Shown here one piece after another: positions 1-4,808 of a stretch of 5,077 nt of DNA. The position numbers were made by a program, and so were the translations under genes. Each line of letters starts with the position of its first letter. The first letter of the stretch is position 1. Location of the stretch: assembly GCA_035292785.1 (NCBI GenBank), contig DATDPK010000027.1, positions 1 through 5,077 on the forward strand, given 5' to 3'. The DNA comes from CABMGU01 sp035292785. GTDB lineage: Archaea; Nanobdellota; Nanobdellia; Woesearchaeales; ARS49. Below the pieces are notes generated by a model, which did not search any database, was not told the origin of the DNA, and saw only the letters and a list, made by a program, of their open reading frames with translations.

Positions 1-30
1 CGCTATCACCACTTTGAGCATATTTACCAT
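1..30 (-). CDS. Start of an unidentified gene, cut by the left edge
   Basis: Only the first ten codons are visible, reading MVNMLKVVIA on the minus strand and running off the window. The product cannot be identified. The case for a real gene is positional. The ATG lies 31 nt beyond the nth stop codon in the same direction. An AT-rich box starts exactly 30 nt upstream of the ATG, the spacing seen at three better promoters in this window. A second in-frame ATG at codon 4 is an alternative start. The hydrophobic residues at 5-10 could begin a Rossmann-type beta strand or a membrane segment, but ten residues cannot decide this. Confidence 0.4.
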   Translation of the reverse strand, partial: MVNMLKVVIA

Positions 31-52
31 TTTTGTTTTTTAGACCTTGTGA

Positions 53-66
53 TTTATATTATTATC
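53..66 (-). promoter_or_regulatory. Possible archaeal TATA box for the left-edge gene
   Basis: Read on the minus strand, AATATAAA occupies 60 to 53, beginning 30 nt before the ATG at 30. The upstream BRE position (66 to 61, GATAAT) is a poor match to the GAAAG-type element at the other promoters, so the call rests on box and spacing. It overlaps the stop codon of nth, so the left-edge gene could have its own leaderless transcript as well as read-through from the repair operon. Confidence 0.35.
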
Positions 67-712
67 TGTGCTTTTCCACTCCTTTTCTTTTACAGTGGCC
101 GTAAATCGGGCATCTTGAGCAGAATGGCGATATTGGTGCACATATTGTTTTGCCGTGTGATACAAATGTGTCGTTGATTAATTGCCAGTGTTTTCTTGGC
201 ACCAGTTTTTCCAGTTCTTTCTCTGTCTCTTCTGGTGTTTTTGTTTTAACCCAGCCTAATCTGTTTGATATGCGGTGAACATGTGTGTCAACCGGTATCG
301 CGTCCTGCTTGTAAGCATAAACAAGCACGCAATTTGCCACTTTTCTTCCTACGCCTGGCAATTCTATTAATTGTTCCATTTTGTTCGGCACTTTGCCGTT
401 GAACTTTTCCAGCAGCATTTTTGCTGTATTTATCACGTTTTTTGATTTTGTATTGTAGAATCCTATTCGTCGTATTATTTTGATTACGTCTTTCTTATTT
501 GCTTTTGCCAGTTTTTCTGCTGTTGGGTATTTTTCAAACAGGTTTTCCGAAATCACTTCTGTTACTTCATCTTTTGCTCTCGCGCTTAATATTGTGGAAA
601 TGAGTACTTTGAATGGCTCATATTTTTTGCCCATTCTGCTGAGCATTGTTGAAGTTCCCTGTTCTTTTACCAGAATGTTCAGTACTTTGTCGATTTCCGT
701 GTGCTTTACCAT
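62..712 (-). CDS. nth: Endonuclease III, iron-sulfur DNA glycosylase/AP lyase
   Basis: Bifunctional base-excision-repair enzyme that removes oxidised pyrimidines from DNA and cleaves the resulting abasic site by beta-elimination. The 216 residues match the family length (E. coli Nth has 211). The helix-hairpin-helix motif LPGVGRKVA spans 118-126, and K124 is the expected Schiff-base lysine. D142 in PVDTH is the catalytic aspartate. Cysteines 191, 198, 201 and 207 form the C-X6-C-X2-C-X5-C [4Fe-4S] ligand set. The LSARAKD segment (42-48) has Arg where E. coli has Gln41. It is the third gene of the repair operon: its ATG overlaps the end of the ASCH gene by 7 nt, and a GAGGT Shine-Dalgarno-like sequence lies just upstream within the ASCH codons. 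Identification to this family is very secure; exact substrate range is not visible. Confidence 0.96.
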   Translation of the reverse strand: MVKHTEIDKVLNILVKEQGTSTMLSRMGKKYEPFKVLISTILSARAKDEVTEVISENLFEKYPTAEKLAKANKKDVIKIIRRIGFYNTKSKNVINTAKMLLEKFNGKVPNKMEQLIELPGVGRKVANCVLVYAYKQDAIPVDTHVHRISNRLGWVKTKTPEETEKELEKLVPRKHWQLINDTFVSHGKTICAPISPFCSRCPIYGHCKRKGVEKHR

Positions 713-1074
713 TCTACCTCGAAGAAATTTAGTTGTCCTTTTGCTTGTTTTGGTTCAACTCTTTGTGCATTAGCTAAAATGAATCCGTGTGCTTTCGGAT
801 GCCACCATCCTTTTGCAAAATGTTTGTCTGCATCTTTTTCGAACTCTTCTTGTGAATTGTATTTCTTGACGTCAATAAGCGTTGCTTTGCCCACGATGCA
901 TCCTGTTGGCAGTTCTTTGAACCCGAATTCTTGTTCTTTTTCCTTGTTCGTGTTTTTTGATGCGTGGATTAAGAATTCTCCTCTGAATTTGGTGTTCCAT
1001 TTTCTCATTTCAATGGTTTTTCTGCCTGATGCAACTAATTCTGCCCAGGGCTGTTTCAACGACAGTGCTTTCAT
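706..1074 (-). CDS. ASCH-domain protein (probable nucleic acid or modified-base binding)
   Basis: A 122-residue protein consisting almost entirely of one ASCH domain, a PUA-like beta-barrel fold. The N-terminus MKALSLKQPWAELVASGRKT is typical of the family, and the signature G-x-K-x-x-E-x-R is present as GRKTIEMR at residues 17-24. Family members are linked to RNA binding or modified nucleosides; E. coli YqfB hydrolyses N4-acetylcytidine using Lys, Thr and Glu. Here K19, T20 and E22 cluster in the signature, but I cannot say whether they act catalytically. The frame is open upstream to 1260. The internal ATG at 1074 is preferred because the domain begins there and it forms a 4-nt ATGA overlap with the glycosylase stop; a weak GGGGA element lies 8 nt upstream. 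Its place between two base-excision-repair glycosylases suggests a role in recognising or salvaging damaged bases; that is inference from context. Confidence 0.88.
   Translation of the reverse strand: MKALSLKQPWAELVASGRKTIEMRKWNTKFRGEFLIHASKNTNKEKEQEFGFKELPTGCIVGKATLIDVKKYNSQEEFEKDADKHFAKGWWHPKAHGFILANAQRVEPKQAKGQLNFFEVEW
713..720 (-). promoter_or_regulatory. Shine-Dalgarno-like site for nth inside the ASCH gene
   Basis: On the minus strand GAGGTAGA directly precedes the nth ATG. The GAGGT core can pair with the 3' end of archaeal 16S rRNA, although the 3-nt spacer to the ATG is shorter than usual. It lies in the last codons of the ASCH gene and supports the choice of the ATG at 712. Confidence 0.5.
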
Positions 1075-1862
1075 TGATTTCTTCCCCAATGGTACAAAAA
1101 CTGCTGCGCATATCCTGCAAGTTGTCCCCATCTTTCTGATGCAAATTGTCGTATTTCTTTTGTTCTTGTTTTCTTTCCATCGAAATACATTTTTGTCATC
1201 ATTCTTTCTATCCATACATCTACTGGAAACGCTTCTATTTTTCCGAGTGAAAATAAGCATATGCAGTCTGCGACTTTTTCTCCTATGCCTGGCAGTTTCA
1301 TCAGCTCTAATTTTGCATCTTCATAGTTTTTCTTCTTTAGTTTTGCAAGGAATTCATCATTTACAAGAGAGTTTGCTTTGTGTATGTATTTTGCCCTGAA
1401 TCCTGTTGCGCATTTCTTGATTTTCTGCAAATTATCTAATTTTCCAGGCCTCGGGAATGTGTAGTGTTCTCCTTTTTTCTCTCCGAATTCTTCTGCCAGC
1501 CTGTTCATGTTCAGCTGTATTTTTTTGATGTTTGAGAATATGCTGCATTGGAAGCTTACTAATGTCTCCCAAGGGTCTCTTTGCATTACGCGAAGTCCTT
1601 TGTATTTTTTGATTGCTGGAATGAGTGTTTTGTCTTTGGACAAGGTCTCTATAATATTGTCATAATCCTGTTCAAGGCCAAACAGCTTTCGTATGTGTTC
1701 TTCGCTTGTTCCTTCAAAGTGCAGTTTTTTGCCTTCCTGCCTTATCTTGAATTTTTTGTCTCTTTCCTGGCAGAAGTACCAACTGCCTATCTTGCTATAC
1801 CTGAAGAACTGTCCGCTCTCCAGTGTATGCTGTAAACTGAAATCTTCCACCCCTATTTGCAT
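1071..1862 (-). CDS. ogg: OGG1-type 8-oxoguanine DNA glycosylase/AP lyase
   Basis: Expected to excise 8-oxoguanine from DNA and nick the abasic site, starting base excision repair. An N-terminal OGG_N-like domain (about 1-95) precedes the helix-hairpin-helix glycosylase domain. TLESGQFFR (13-21) matches the OGG1 segment whose glycine (human G42, here G17) contacts 8-oxoG. LPGIGEKVADC (190-200) carries K196 (human catalytic K249) and C200 (C253). D215 in PVDV matches D268. YAQQFLY (251-257) gives Q253 and Y257 for human Q315 and F319. GFRAKY (154-159) matches GYRARY. At 263 residues it is shorter than human OGG1 (345) and closer to bacterial and archaeal OGG1 forms. The estranged-cytosine reading region differs: human N149 and R154 align with F109 and K114. 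It is the first operon gene, probably leaderless, and ends in a 4-nt overlap with the ASCH gene. Confidence 0.92.
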   Translation of the reverse strand: MQIGVEDFSLQHTLESGQFFRYSKIGSWYFCQERDKKFKIRQEGKKLHFEGTSEEHIRKLFGLEQDYDNIIETLSKDKTLIPAIKKYKGLRVMQRDPWETLVSFQCSIFSNIKKIQLNMNRLAEEFGEKKGEHYTFPRPGKLDNLQKIKKCATGFRAKYIHKANSLVNDEFLAKLKKKNYEDAKLELMKLPGIGEKVADCICLFSLGKIEAFPVDVWIERMMTKMYFDGKKTRTKEIRQFASERWGQLAGYAQQFLYHWGRNQ

Positions 1863-1884
1863 GCCATTCTCTAATAGCCCTCTT

Positions 1885-1898
1885 TATTAATGCCTTTC
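1885..1898 (-). promoter_or_regulatory. Archaeal BRE/TATA promoter of the repair operon
   Basis: On the minus strand GAAAG (1898-1894) is followed by one base and the box CATTAATA (1892-1885). The box begins exactly 30 nt before the ogg ATG at 1862, which puts transcription start at or next to the A of the ATG and predicts a leaderless mRNA. The box is less canonical than that of the facing promoter, but the BRE-like element is identical. Confidence 0.6.
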
Positions 1899-1935
1899 TA
1901 TGCCTTATTTTGTCACTATGTAGTAGTCAAAAATA

Positions 1936-1949
1936 GAAAGCTTTATATA
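1936..1949 (+). promoter_or_regulatory. Archaeal BRE/TATA promoter of the 340-residue gene
   Basis: GAAAG (1936-1940), one base, then the near-ideal TATA box TTTATATA (1942-1949). The box starts 30 nt before the ATG at 1972, so the transcript should begin at the start codon and be leaderless. It faces the repair-operon promoter across about 50 bp in the 109-bp divergent intergenic region. Confidence 0.75.
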
Positions 1950-1971
1950 GGAGTAATGCGTATTTGTCTGT

Positions 1972-2994
1972 ATGGTGAAGCTTAAAGAGGGGGTTGACTT
2001 GCAGGAGAGGATTAATGTCTTGCTTTTTCAGGCAGCCCAGGGAAGTGATTTGAAGGAAGTAGAGGCAGCAGCCGATGGCCTGATTCAATTAGGTGCAGAA
2101 CTGCCTGCTGAACAAGAGGCTTTAGAGTGTCTTGCCCGTGAGTCTGTTGGTTATTCTATTGCAAGAATGGCACCAGCTATTCGGCAGCAAATTATGATTG
2201 AATTAAAAGAGGGTAACCTTGTTACCGATAATGGTCCTGTTGGCGCTGCATTGGAATCTGTAATGAGAAACAGGCCTGAAATCGAAGCTTTGGTTCAGAA
2301 ATTTGATGTCACTAAATACGATGTTAAAGCAGGAACCTTCAAAGTTGCTTATTTCCAAGGACTTTTGGCAGGCGTCAATAAAGCAATGCAGGCCTATATG
2401 TCAAGTGATACGAGCACGCAAAGCTGGGTTCAGTCAAATTTGGAAAATTATGTTCTTTTGGATAAATTGCTTGGCGACATAGAGCGTCTTGGAGCTCAGA
2501 ATGATGTAGAAAGATGCGCTCGCGGTGTTCAAGTAAATGCCGTTTACCCTGGTATTTTAGCTATTAATTATGCAATGCTTTCTGAAAGTGCATTGGCTGC
2601 CTTGAAAATGTTCGAGGCAGATTCTGATGACAGGCAAAGAGAGCTTTTGAAGGATGAAGTTGAATCCGGAATTGATGTTCTTGAAGGTTTGGCAGTCAAA
2701 TATTCAGGAAAAGTAAATGGGGAATTTGCAGCCCGGATCAAAAATGAGCTTGATCAGCATCGCAATTCTCGAGAGGAATTAGCTCAAAAACGTCTTCCGG
2801 AAATTTTGGAAGCACAGGATACTTTATACGACGCTGCTAAAAAAGCTGCAAAAGATGGAAATGAAGCCGCATTTAATCAGGCAAAAACGCTTTATGCTGT
2901 TTTCACACAAGCTTATCAATCTGCTTTGGAAGAAGACCAGGCATCATTTGATAAGTCAATAAAAGATTTGAATGCGTTGTATCAGGAGAAATAA
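1972..2994 (+). CDS. Acidic helix-rich protein of unknown function (340 aa)
   Basis: I do not recognise this protein. It has no signal peptide, membrane segment or metal-binding cysteine cluster (only C53 and C182), so it is probably cytoplasmic. The composition is rich in Ala, Glu and Leu and looks almost wholly alpha-helical. The stretch from about 204 to 340 resembles long amphipathic helices, possibly coiled-coil. By my count there are 55 acidic against 38 basic residues, a net charge near -17. The ATG at 1972 is supported by the TATA box 30 nt upstream. A basic 163-residue protein follows after 2 nt, so the two are almost certainly co-transcribed and may interact. A structural or scaffold role would fit the composition but is not shown by any motif. 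Confidence 0.88.
   Translation: MVKLKEGVDLQERINVLLFQAAQGSDLKEVEAAADGLIQLGAELPAEQEALECLARESVGYSIARMAPAIRQQIMIELKEGNLVTDNGPVGAALESVMRNRPEIEALVQKFDVTKYDVKAGTFKVAYFQGLLAGVNKAMQAYMSSDTSTQSWVQSNLENYVLLDKLLGDIERLGAQNDVERCARGVQVNAVYPGILAINYAMLSESALAALKMFEADSDDRQRELLKDEVESGIDVLEGLAVKYSGKVNGEFAARIKNELDQHRNSREELAQKRLPEILEAQDTLYDAAKKAAKDGNEAAFNQAKTLYAVFTQAYQSALEEDQASFDKSIKDLNALYQEK
2985..2988 (+). promoter_or_regulatory. Shine-Dalgarno site for the 163-residue gene
   Basis: GGAG lies 8 nt before the ATG at 2997, inside the last codons of the upstream gene. It supports this start and shows that the internal gene of this operon uses a Shine-Dalgarno site while the first gene appears leaderless. Confidence 0.65.
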
Positions 2995-2996
2995 AG

Positions 2997-3488
2997 ATGG
3001 CACAATACACTTACACTCAATATTGCCGTGATGGAAGAATTGCAACAGTTGATTCTGAAAATTTGAGTACTTATGGCAAAATTGAAGCGCTAAGGCAGTA
3101 TGGTCACAGGAATCTTAACGGCGGTATTCCTGGAGCTCCTGCAAAAAAAACACCTCTGGTTACTATTGAAAATCTTTTAGAAGATCCTGCTGCAATAGCA
3201 AGTGCTTTGATGAAAAGAAATCCTGGTAAGCCGGTTACTGATGCCGACATAGCAGAAGTTCAGCGCACATTGATTTCGCGTGTTAGGCAGGCTTTTGATA
3301 AAACGTATGAAGCTGCAAACAGAAGACTAAGGCAATATGGTGCACAGTTTGGACATCCAGTGCCAAAGCCAGCGCCAAAACCGTCACCAACACCTGCTAA
3401 CTTGGAAAGAAGAACTCAGCAATATTTGTGCGATGTTACTCAGACAGAAACAAGTCATTTAAGGCCTGATGGCAAGAGAAAGCGTTAG
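2997..3488 (+). CDS. Basic protein of unknown function with a Pro/Lys linker (163 aa)
   Basis: Not recognised. No signal peptide or membrane helix is visible. An N-terminal part (1-50) is rich in Tyr, Gly and Gln. A region at about 54-118 looks helical and basic (for example the Arg-rich stretch 109-112). A proline/lysine linker PVPKPAPKPSPTP follows at 121-133, then a charged tail ending in GKRKR. By my count there are 26 Lys/Arg against 16 Asp/Glu. The two cysteines (C10, C145) are isolated. The gene starts 2 nt after the acidic 340-residue protein and has a good GGAG site. Its positive charge could serve nucleic-acid binding or pairing with the acidic neighbour; neither is demonstrated. 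Confidence 0.85.
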   Translation: MAQYTYTQYCRDGRIATVDSENLSTYGKIEALRQYGHRNLNGGIPGAPAKKTPLVTIENLLEDPAAIASALMKRNPGKPVTDADIAEVQRTLISRVRQAFDKTYEAANRRLRQYGAQFGHPVPKPAPKPSPTPANLERRTQQYLCDVTQTETSHLRPDGKRKR

Positions 3489-3509
3489 TAATTCTTCAGG
3501 ATTGTGCCA

Positions 3510-3523
3510 GAAAGGTTTATAAC
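3510..3523 (+). promoter_or_regulatory. Archaeal BRE/TATA promoter of the coiled-coil/lspA genes
   Basis: GAAAG (3510-3514), one base, then TTTATAAC (3516-3523). The box starts 30 nt before the ATG at 3546, again predicting a leaderless mRNA. It lies in the 57-bp gap after the 163-residue gene and marks a new transcription unit. Confidence 0.72.
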
Positions 3524-3545
3524 ATATTTCTCATTTTGATTAATT

Positions 3546-3887
3546 ATGGGCATAATGGATTTATTCAAGAGAAAAAAAGAGGAGGAAATTCCAGAGTATC
3601 CTCAGCCTCAAGATTTAGCTCCTGGAGAGCAGCCTGCTCCTATGGGTGTGGAGCATTTGGGTATGCCTCATCCTGCTCCTGAGCCTTTTGCACAGCCTGA
3701 ATCTTTTGCTCAGCCAAGAGCTTTTGGCCAGCAGCCGTCGTCAACAGACCAGCAATTGCAGTTGATTTCTGCAAAGCTTGATACTTTGAAAGCTCAGTTG
3801 GATACTATATTACAGAGATTAGACAGATTGGAGCGCAAGGGCGAGGAAGAGCGTCCTTATCAGCAAAGATGGCGTCAAAGCATTTGA
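3546..3887 (+). CDS. Small coiled-coil protein with a disordered Pro/Gln-rich region
   Basis: A 113-residue protein of unknown function in three parts. The N-terminus MGIMDLFKRKKEEE could form a short amphipathic, membrane-touching helix. Residues 15-67 are Pro/Gln-rich and probably disordered, with three six-residue units beginning at F48, F54 and F60 (FAQP, FAQP, FGQQP). Residues 68-98 form a coiled coil with hydrophobic residues at 71, 74, 78, 81, 85, 88, 92 and 95, a perfect 3-4 heptad pattern over four heptads, which predicts oligomerisation. A short basic tail follows. The promoter spacing supports the first ATG over the in-frame ATG at codon 4. The 3' end overlaps lspA by 19 nt, so the proteins are co-expressed and it may act at the membrane. 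It is not a recognised LspA partner. Confidence 0.83.
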   Translation: MGIMDLFKRKKEEEIPEYPQPQDLAPGEQPAPMGVEHLGMPHPAPEPFAQPESFAQPRAFGQQPSSTDQQLQLISAKLDTLKAQLDTILQRLDRLERKGEEERPYQQRWRQSI

Positions 3888-4306
3888 ACTTCTGGAGTGT
3901 TGCAATAATTATTTTCCTGTTAGACCGTATTACAAAACTGCTTGTACTAAATTATATACCGTTGAACTCTTCAATTCAAGTTCTGCCTTTCTTCTCTTTA
4001 ACGCATATTCTTAACACAGGCACTGCATTCGGATTGTTGAAGAATGCTCAATGGTTTTTCCTGATCTTCGCATCAGCTGTCAGCGCATTTATCATCGTGA
4101 AATACCAGACTTTCCAGCCAAAAATTCAATTGCTCTCAGCTTTGGTATTGGGCGGTGCTTTGGGCAATTTGTTTGACCGTTTATTTTACGGCGCCGTCAT
4201 AGATTTCATCAATTTCAGCTTCTGGCCTGCATTTAACATTGCTGATTCTGCTATTTCAATTGCTGTTGTACTATTATTGTACTGCGAGTCTAAGCGAAAC
4301 ATTTAA
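3869..4306 (+). CDS. lspA: Signal peptidase II (prolipoprotein signal peptidase) homologue
   Basis: Integral-membrane aspartyl protease that in bacteria cleaves the signal peptide of lipid-modified prolipoproteins. The 145 residues show the family's four membrane segments (about 8-27, 61-77, 86-102 and 121-138). Motifs in order are DRITK (19-23), NTGTAFG (49-55), GGALGNLFDR (95-104), VIDF (110-113) and FNIADSAI (122-129). D112 and D126 correspond to the catalytic aspartate pair of solved bacterial enzymes; D103 is also conserved. The spacing D112-D126 is 14 residues, against about 18 in E. coli, so the loop between them is short. The start overlaps the upstream coiled-coil gene by 19 nt and has no clear Shine-Dalgarno site, implying translational coupling; the exact start is less certain than the family. 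No lgt and no lipobox protein is in the window. Archaea are generally considered to lack LspA, so horizontal acquisition is possible. Confidence 0.93.
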   Translation: MASKHLNFWSVAIIIFLLDRITKLLVLNYIPLNSSIQVLPFFSLTHILNTGTAFGLLKNAQWFFLIFASAVSAFIIVKYQTFQPKIQLLSALVLGGALGNLFDRLFYGAVIDFINFSFWPAFNIADSAISIAVVLLLYCESKRNI

Positions 4307-4309
4307 ATA
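4296..4309 (+). promoter_or_regulatory. Archaeal BRE/TATA promoter within the end of lspA
   Basis: GAAAC (4296-4300), one base, then TTTAAATA (4302-4309), overlapping the last codons and stop of lspA. The box starts 42 nt before the ATG at 4344, so transcription should start near 4332, leaving a leader of about 12 nt. A weaker TATA-like stretch (GTATACATA, 4313-4321) would instead give a leaderless transcript. Confidence 0.55.
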
Positions 4310-4343
4310 GCAGTATACATAAAGCTATATTAGTGTAAAAGAG

Positions 4344-4796
4344 ATGACGCCTAAACTCAAGCATTTCGGACTTATATGTCTCGTTTTGCTTGTGTTGAGT
4401 TCGACTATCGCTATTGCACAATATCAGCAGGCCACGCGGTTCAGGTATACTGTTCCGCGTGTCAAGCAATACCCCACACAGCCGTGCATCACGGTTGTGG
4501 CAGATCAGGACAGTGTAGCGTGCTTCCGAGACGCAGTGCTTCAGTGCATGCGCCTTAACAACGGCAAGTGTTACAACGATTGTGAAAGGCACGTCCGCAA
4601 CATATGCATGGATACAAAAAGAGTTCCTGATTGCTTGACTGATACTGGATTTGAAAAAGTGTTCCCGTCAATACGTGATTGTTTGATTAACGTTGAGCGT
4701 TATTGTGAGCAAAGATGTGTTGACCCGCGAGACAACTGGACCTGTCGTTCCAGGATGTCGACAAGATGTTCATACATTGGCAGATTGTTCGTATGA
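4344..4796 (+). CDS. Secreted cysteine-rich protein of unknown function
   Basis: A 150-residue protein with a clear Sec-type signal peptide: basic MTPKLKH, hydrophobic core 8-22 and a likely cleavage after AIA at 23-25. It lacks a lipobox (C12 is preceded by G-L-I, an unsuitable context), so it is not an obvious LspA substrate. The predicted mature part has 12 cysteines (48, 60, 68, 76, 80, 88, 97, 113, 121, 125, 134, 142), enough for six disulfides. Two stretches share a layout: C68-X7-C76-X3-C80-X7-C88 and C113-X7-C121-X3-C125-X8-C134, suggesting a duplicated helical-hairpin unit. One N-glycosylation sequon (N131-W-T) is present. No known family is recognised. It follows lspA with its own promoter and precedes a membrane-anchored protein after a 12-nt gap, so both probably act at the cell surface. 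No in-frame start codon occurs nearby upstream of this ATG. Confidence 0.87.
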   Translation: MTPKLKHFGLICLVLLVLSSTIAIAQYQQATRFRYTVPRVKQYPTQPCITVVADQDSVACFRDAVLQCMRLNNGKCYNDCERHVRNICMDTKRVPDCLTDTGFEKVFPSIRDCLINVERYCEQRCVDPRDNWTCRSRMSTRCSYIGRLFV

Positions 4797-4801
4797 GGTG
4801 A
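4795..4801 (+). promoter_or_regulatory. Strong Shine-Dalgarno site for the last gene
   Basis: GAGGTGA, 7 nt before the ATG at 4809, is a full match to the archaeal anti-Shine-Dalgarno sequence. It overlaps the TGA stop of the upstream cysteine-rich gene, which favours coupled translation and fixes the start. Confidence 0.8.
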
Positions 4802-4808
4802 TTTGAAA

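Noticed and set aside
31..50. T-rich stretch as a possible terminator
   Set aside because: The T-run is on the plus strand, where no gene ends nearby. On the minus strand, where nth ends, it reads as A-rich and cannot serve as a T-tract terminator.
480..773. A 97-codon plus-strand frame
   Set aside because: It is antisense to nth and the end of the ASCH gene, with no start signals. It is explained as a shadow of those genes.
1075..1260. N-terminal extension of the ASCH gene up to an ATG at 1260
   Set aside because: The extension lies wholly inside the ogg coding region in another frame and has no family similarity. The ASCH domain begins exactly at the internal ATG, which forms the ATGA overlap.
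701..1399. A 232-codon open frame on the plus strand
   Set aside because: It runs antisense to the ogg and ASCH genes, which have clear family motifs. The Phe/Leu/Ser-rich translation is what A-rich coding DNA gives when read in reverse, and it has no promoter or Shine-Dalgarno site.
1581..1890. Two plus-strand frames (1581-1835 and 1693-1890) opposite ogg
   Set aside because: Both are antisense to the well-supported ogg gene, and their hydrophobic composition is typical of a reverse-strand shadow.
2212..2226. Inverted repeat GGTAAC-CTT-GTTACC
   Set aside because: It is a six-base stem within the 340-residue coding region with no T-tract or second copy, and is compatible with chance.
4376..4558. 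A 60-codon plus-strand frame inside the cysteine-rich gene
   Set aside because: It is an alternative frame of a gene with a clear signal peptide and regular cysteine spacing, and it has no ribosome binding site.
4290..4592. A 100-codon minus-strand frame
   Set aside because: It lies opposite the end of lspA and the secreted cysteine-rich gene, both with strong protein-level signals, and it has no promoter.
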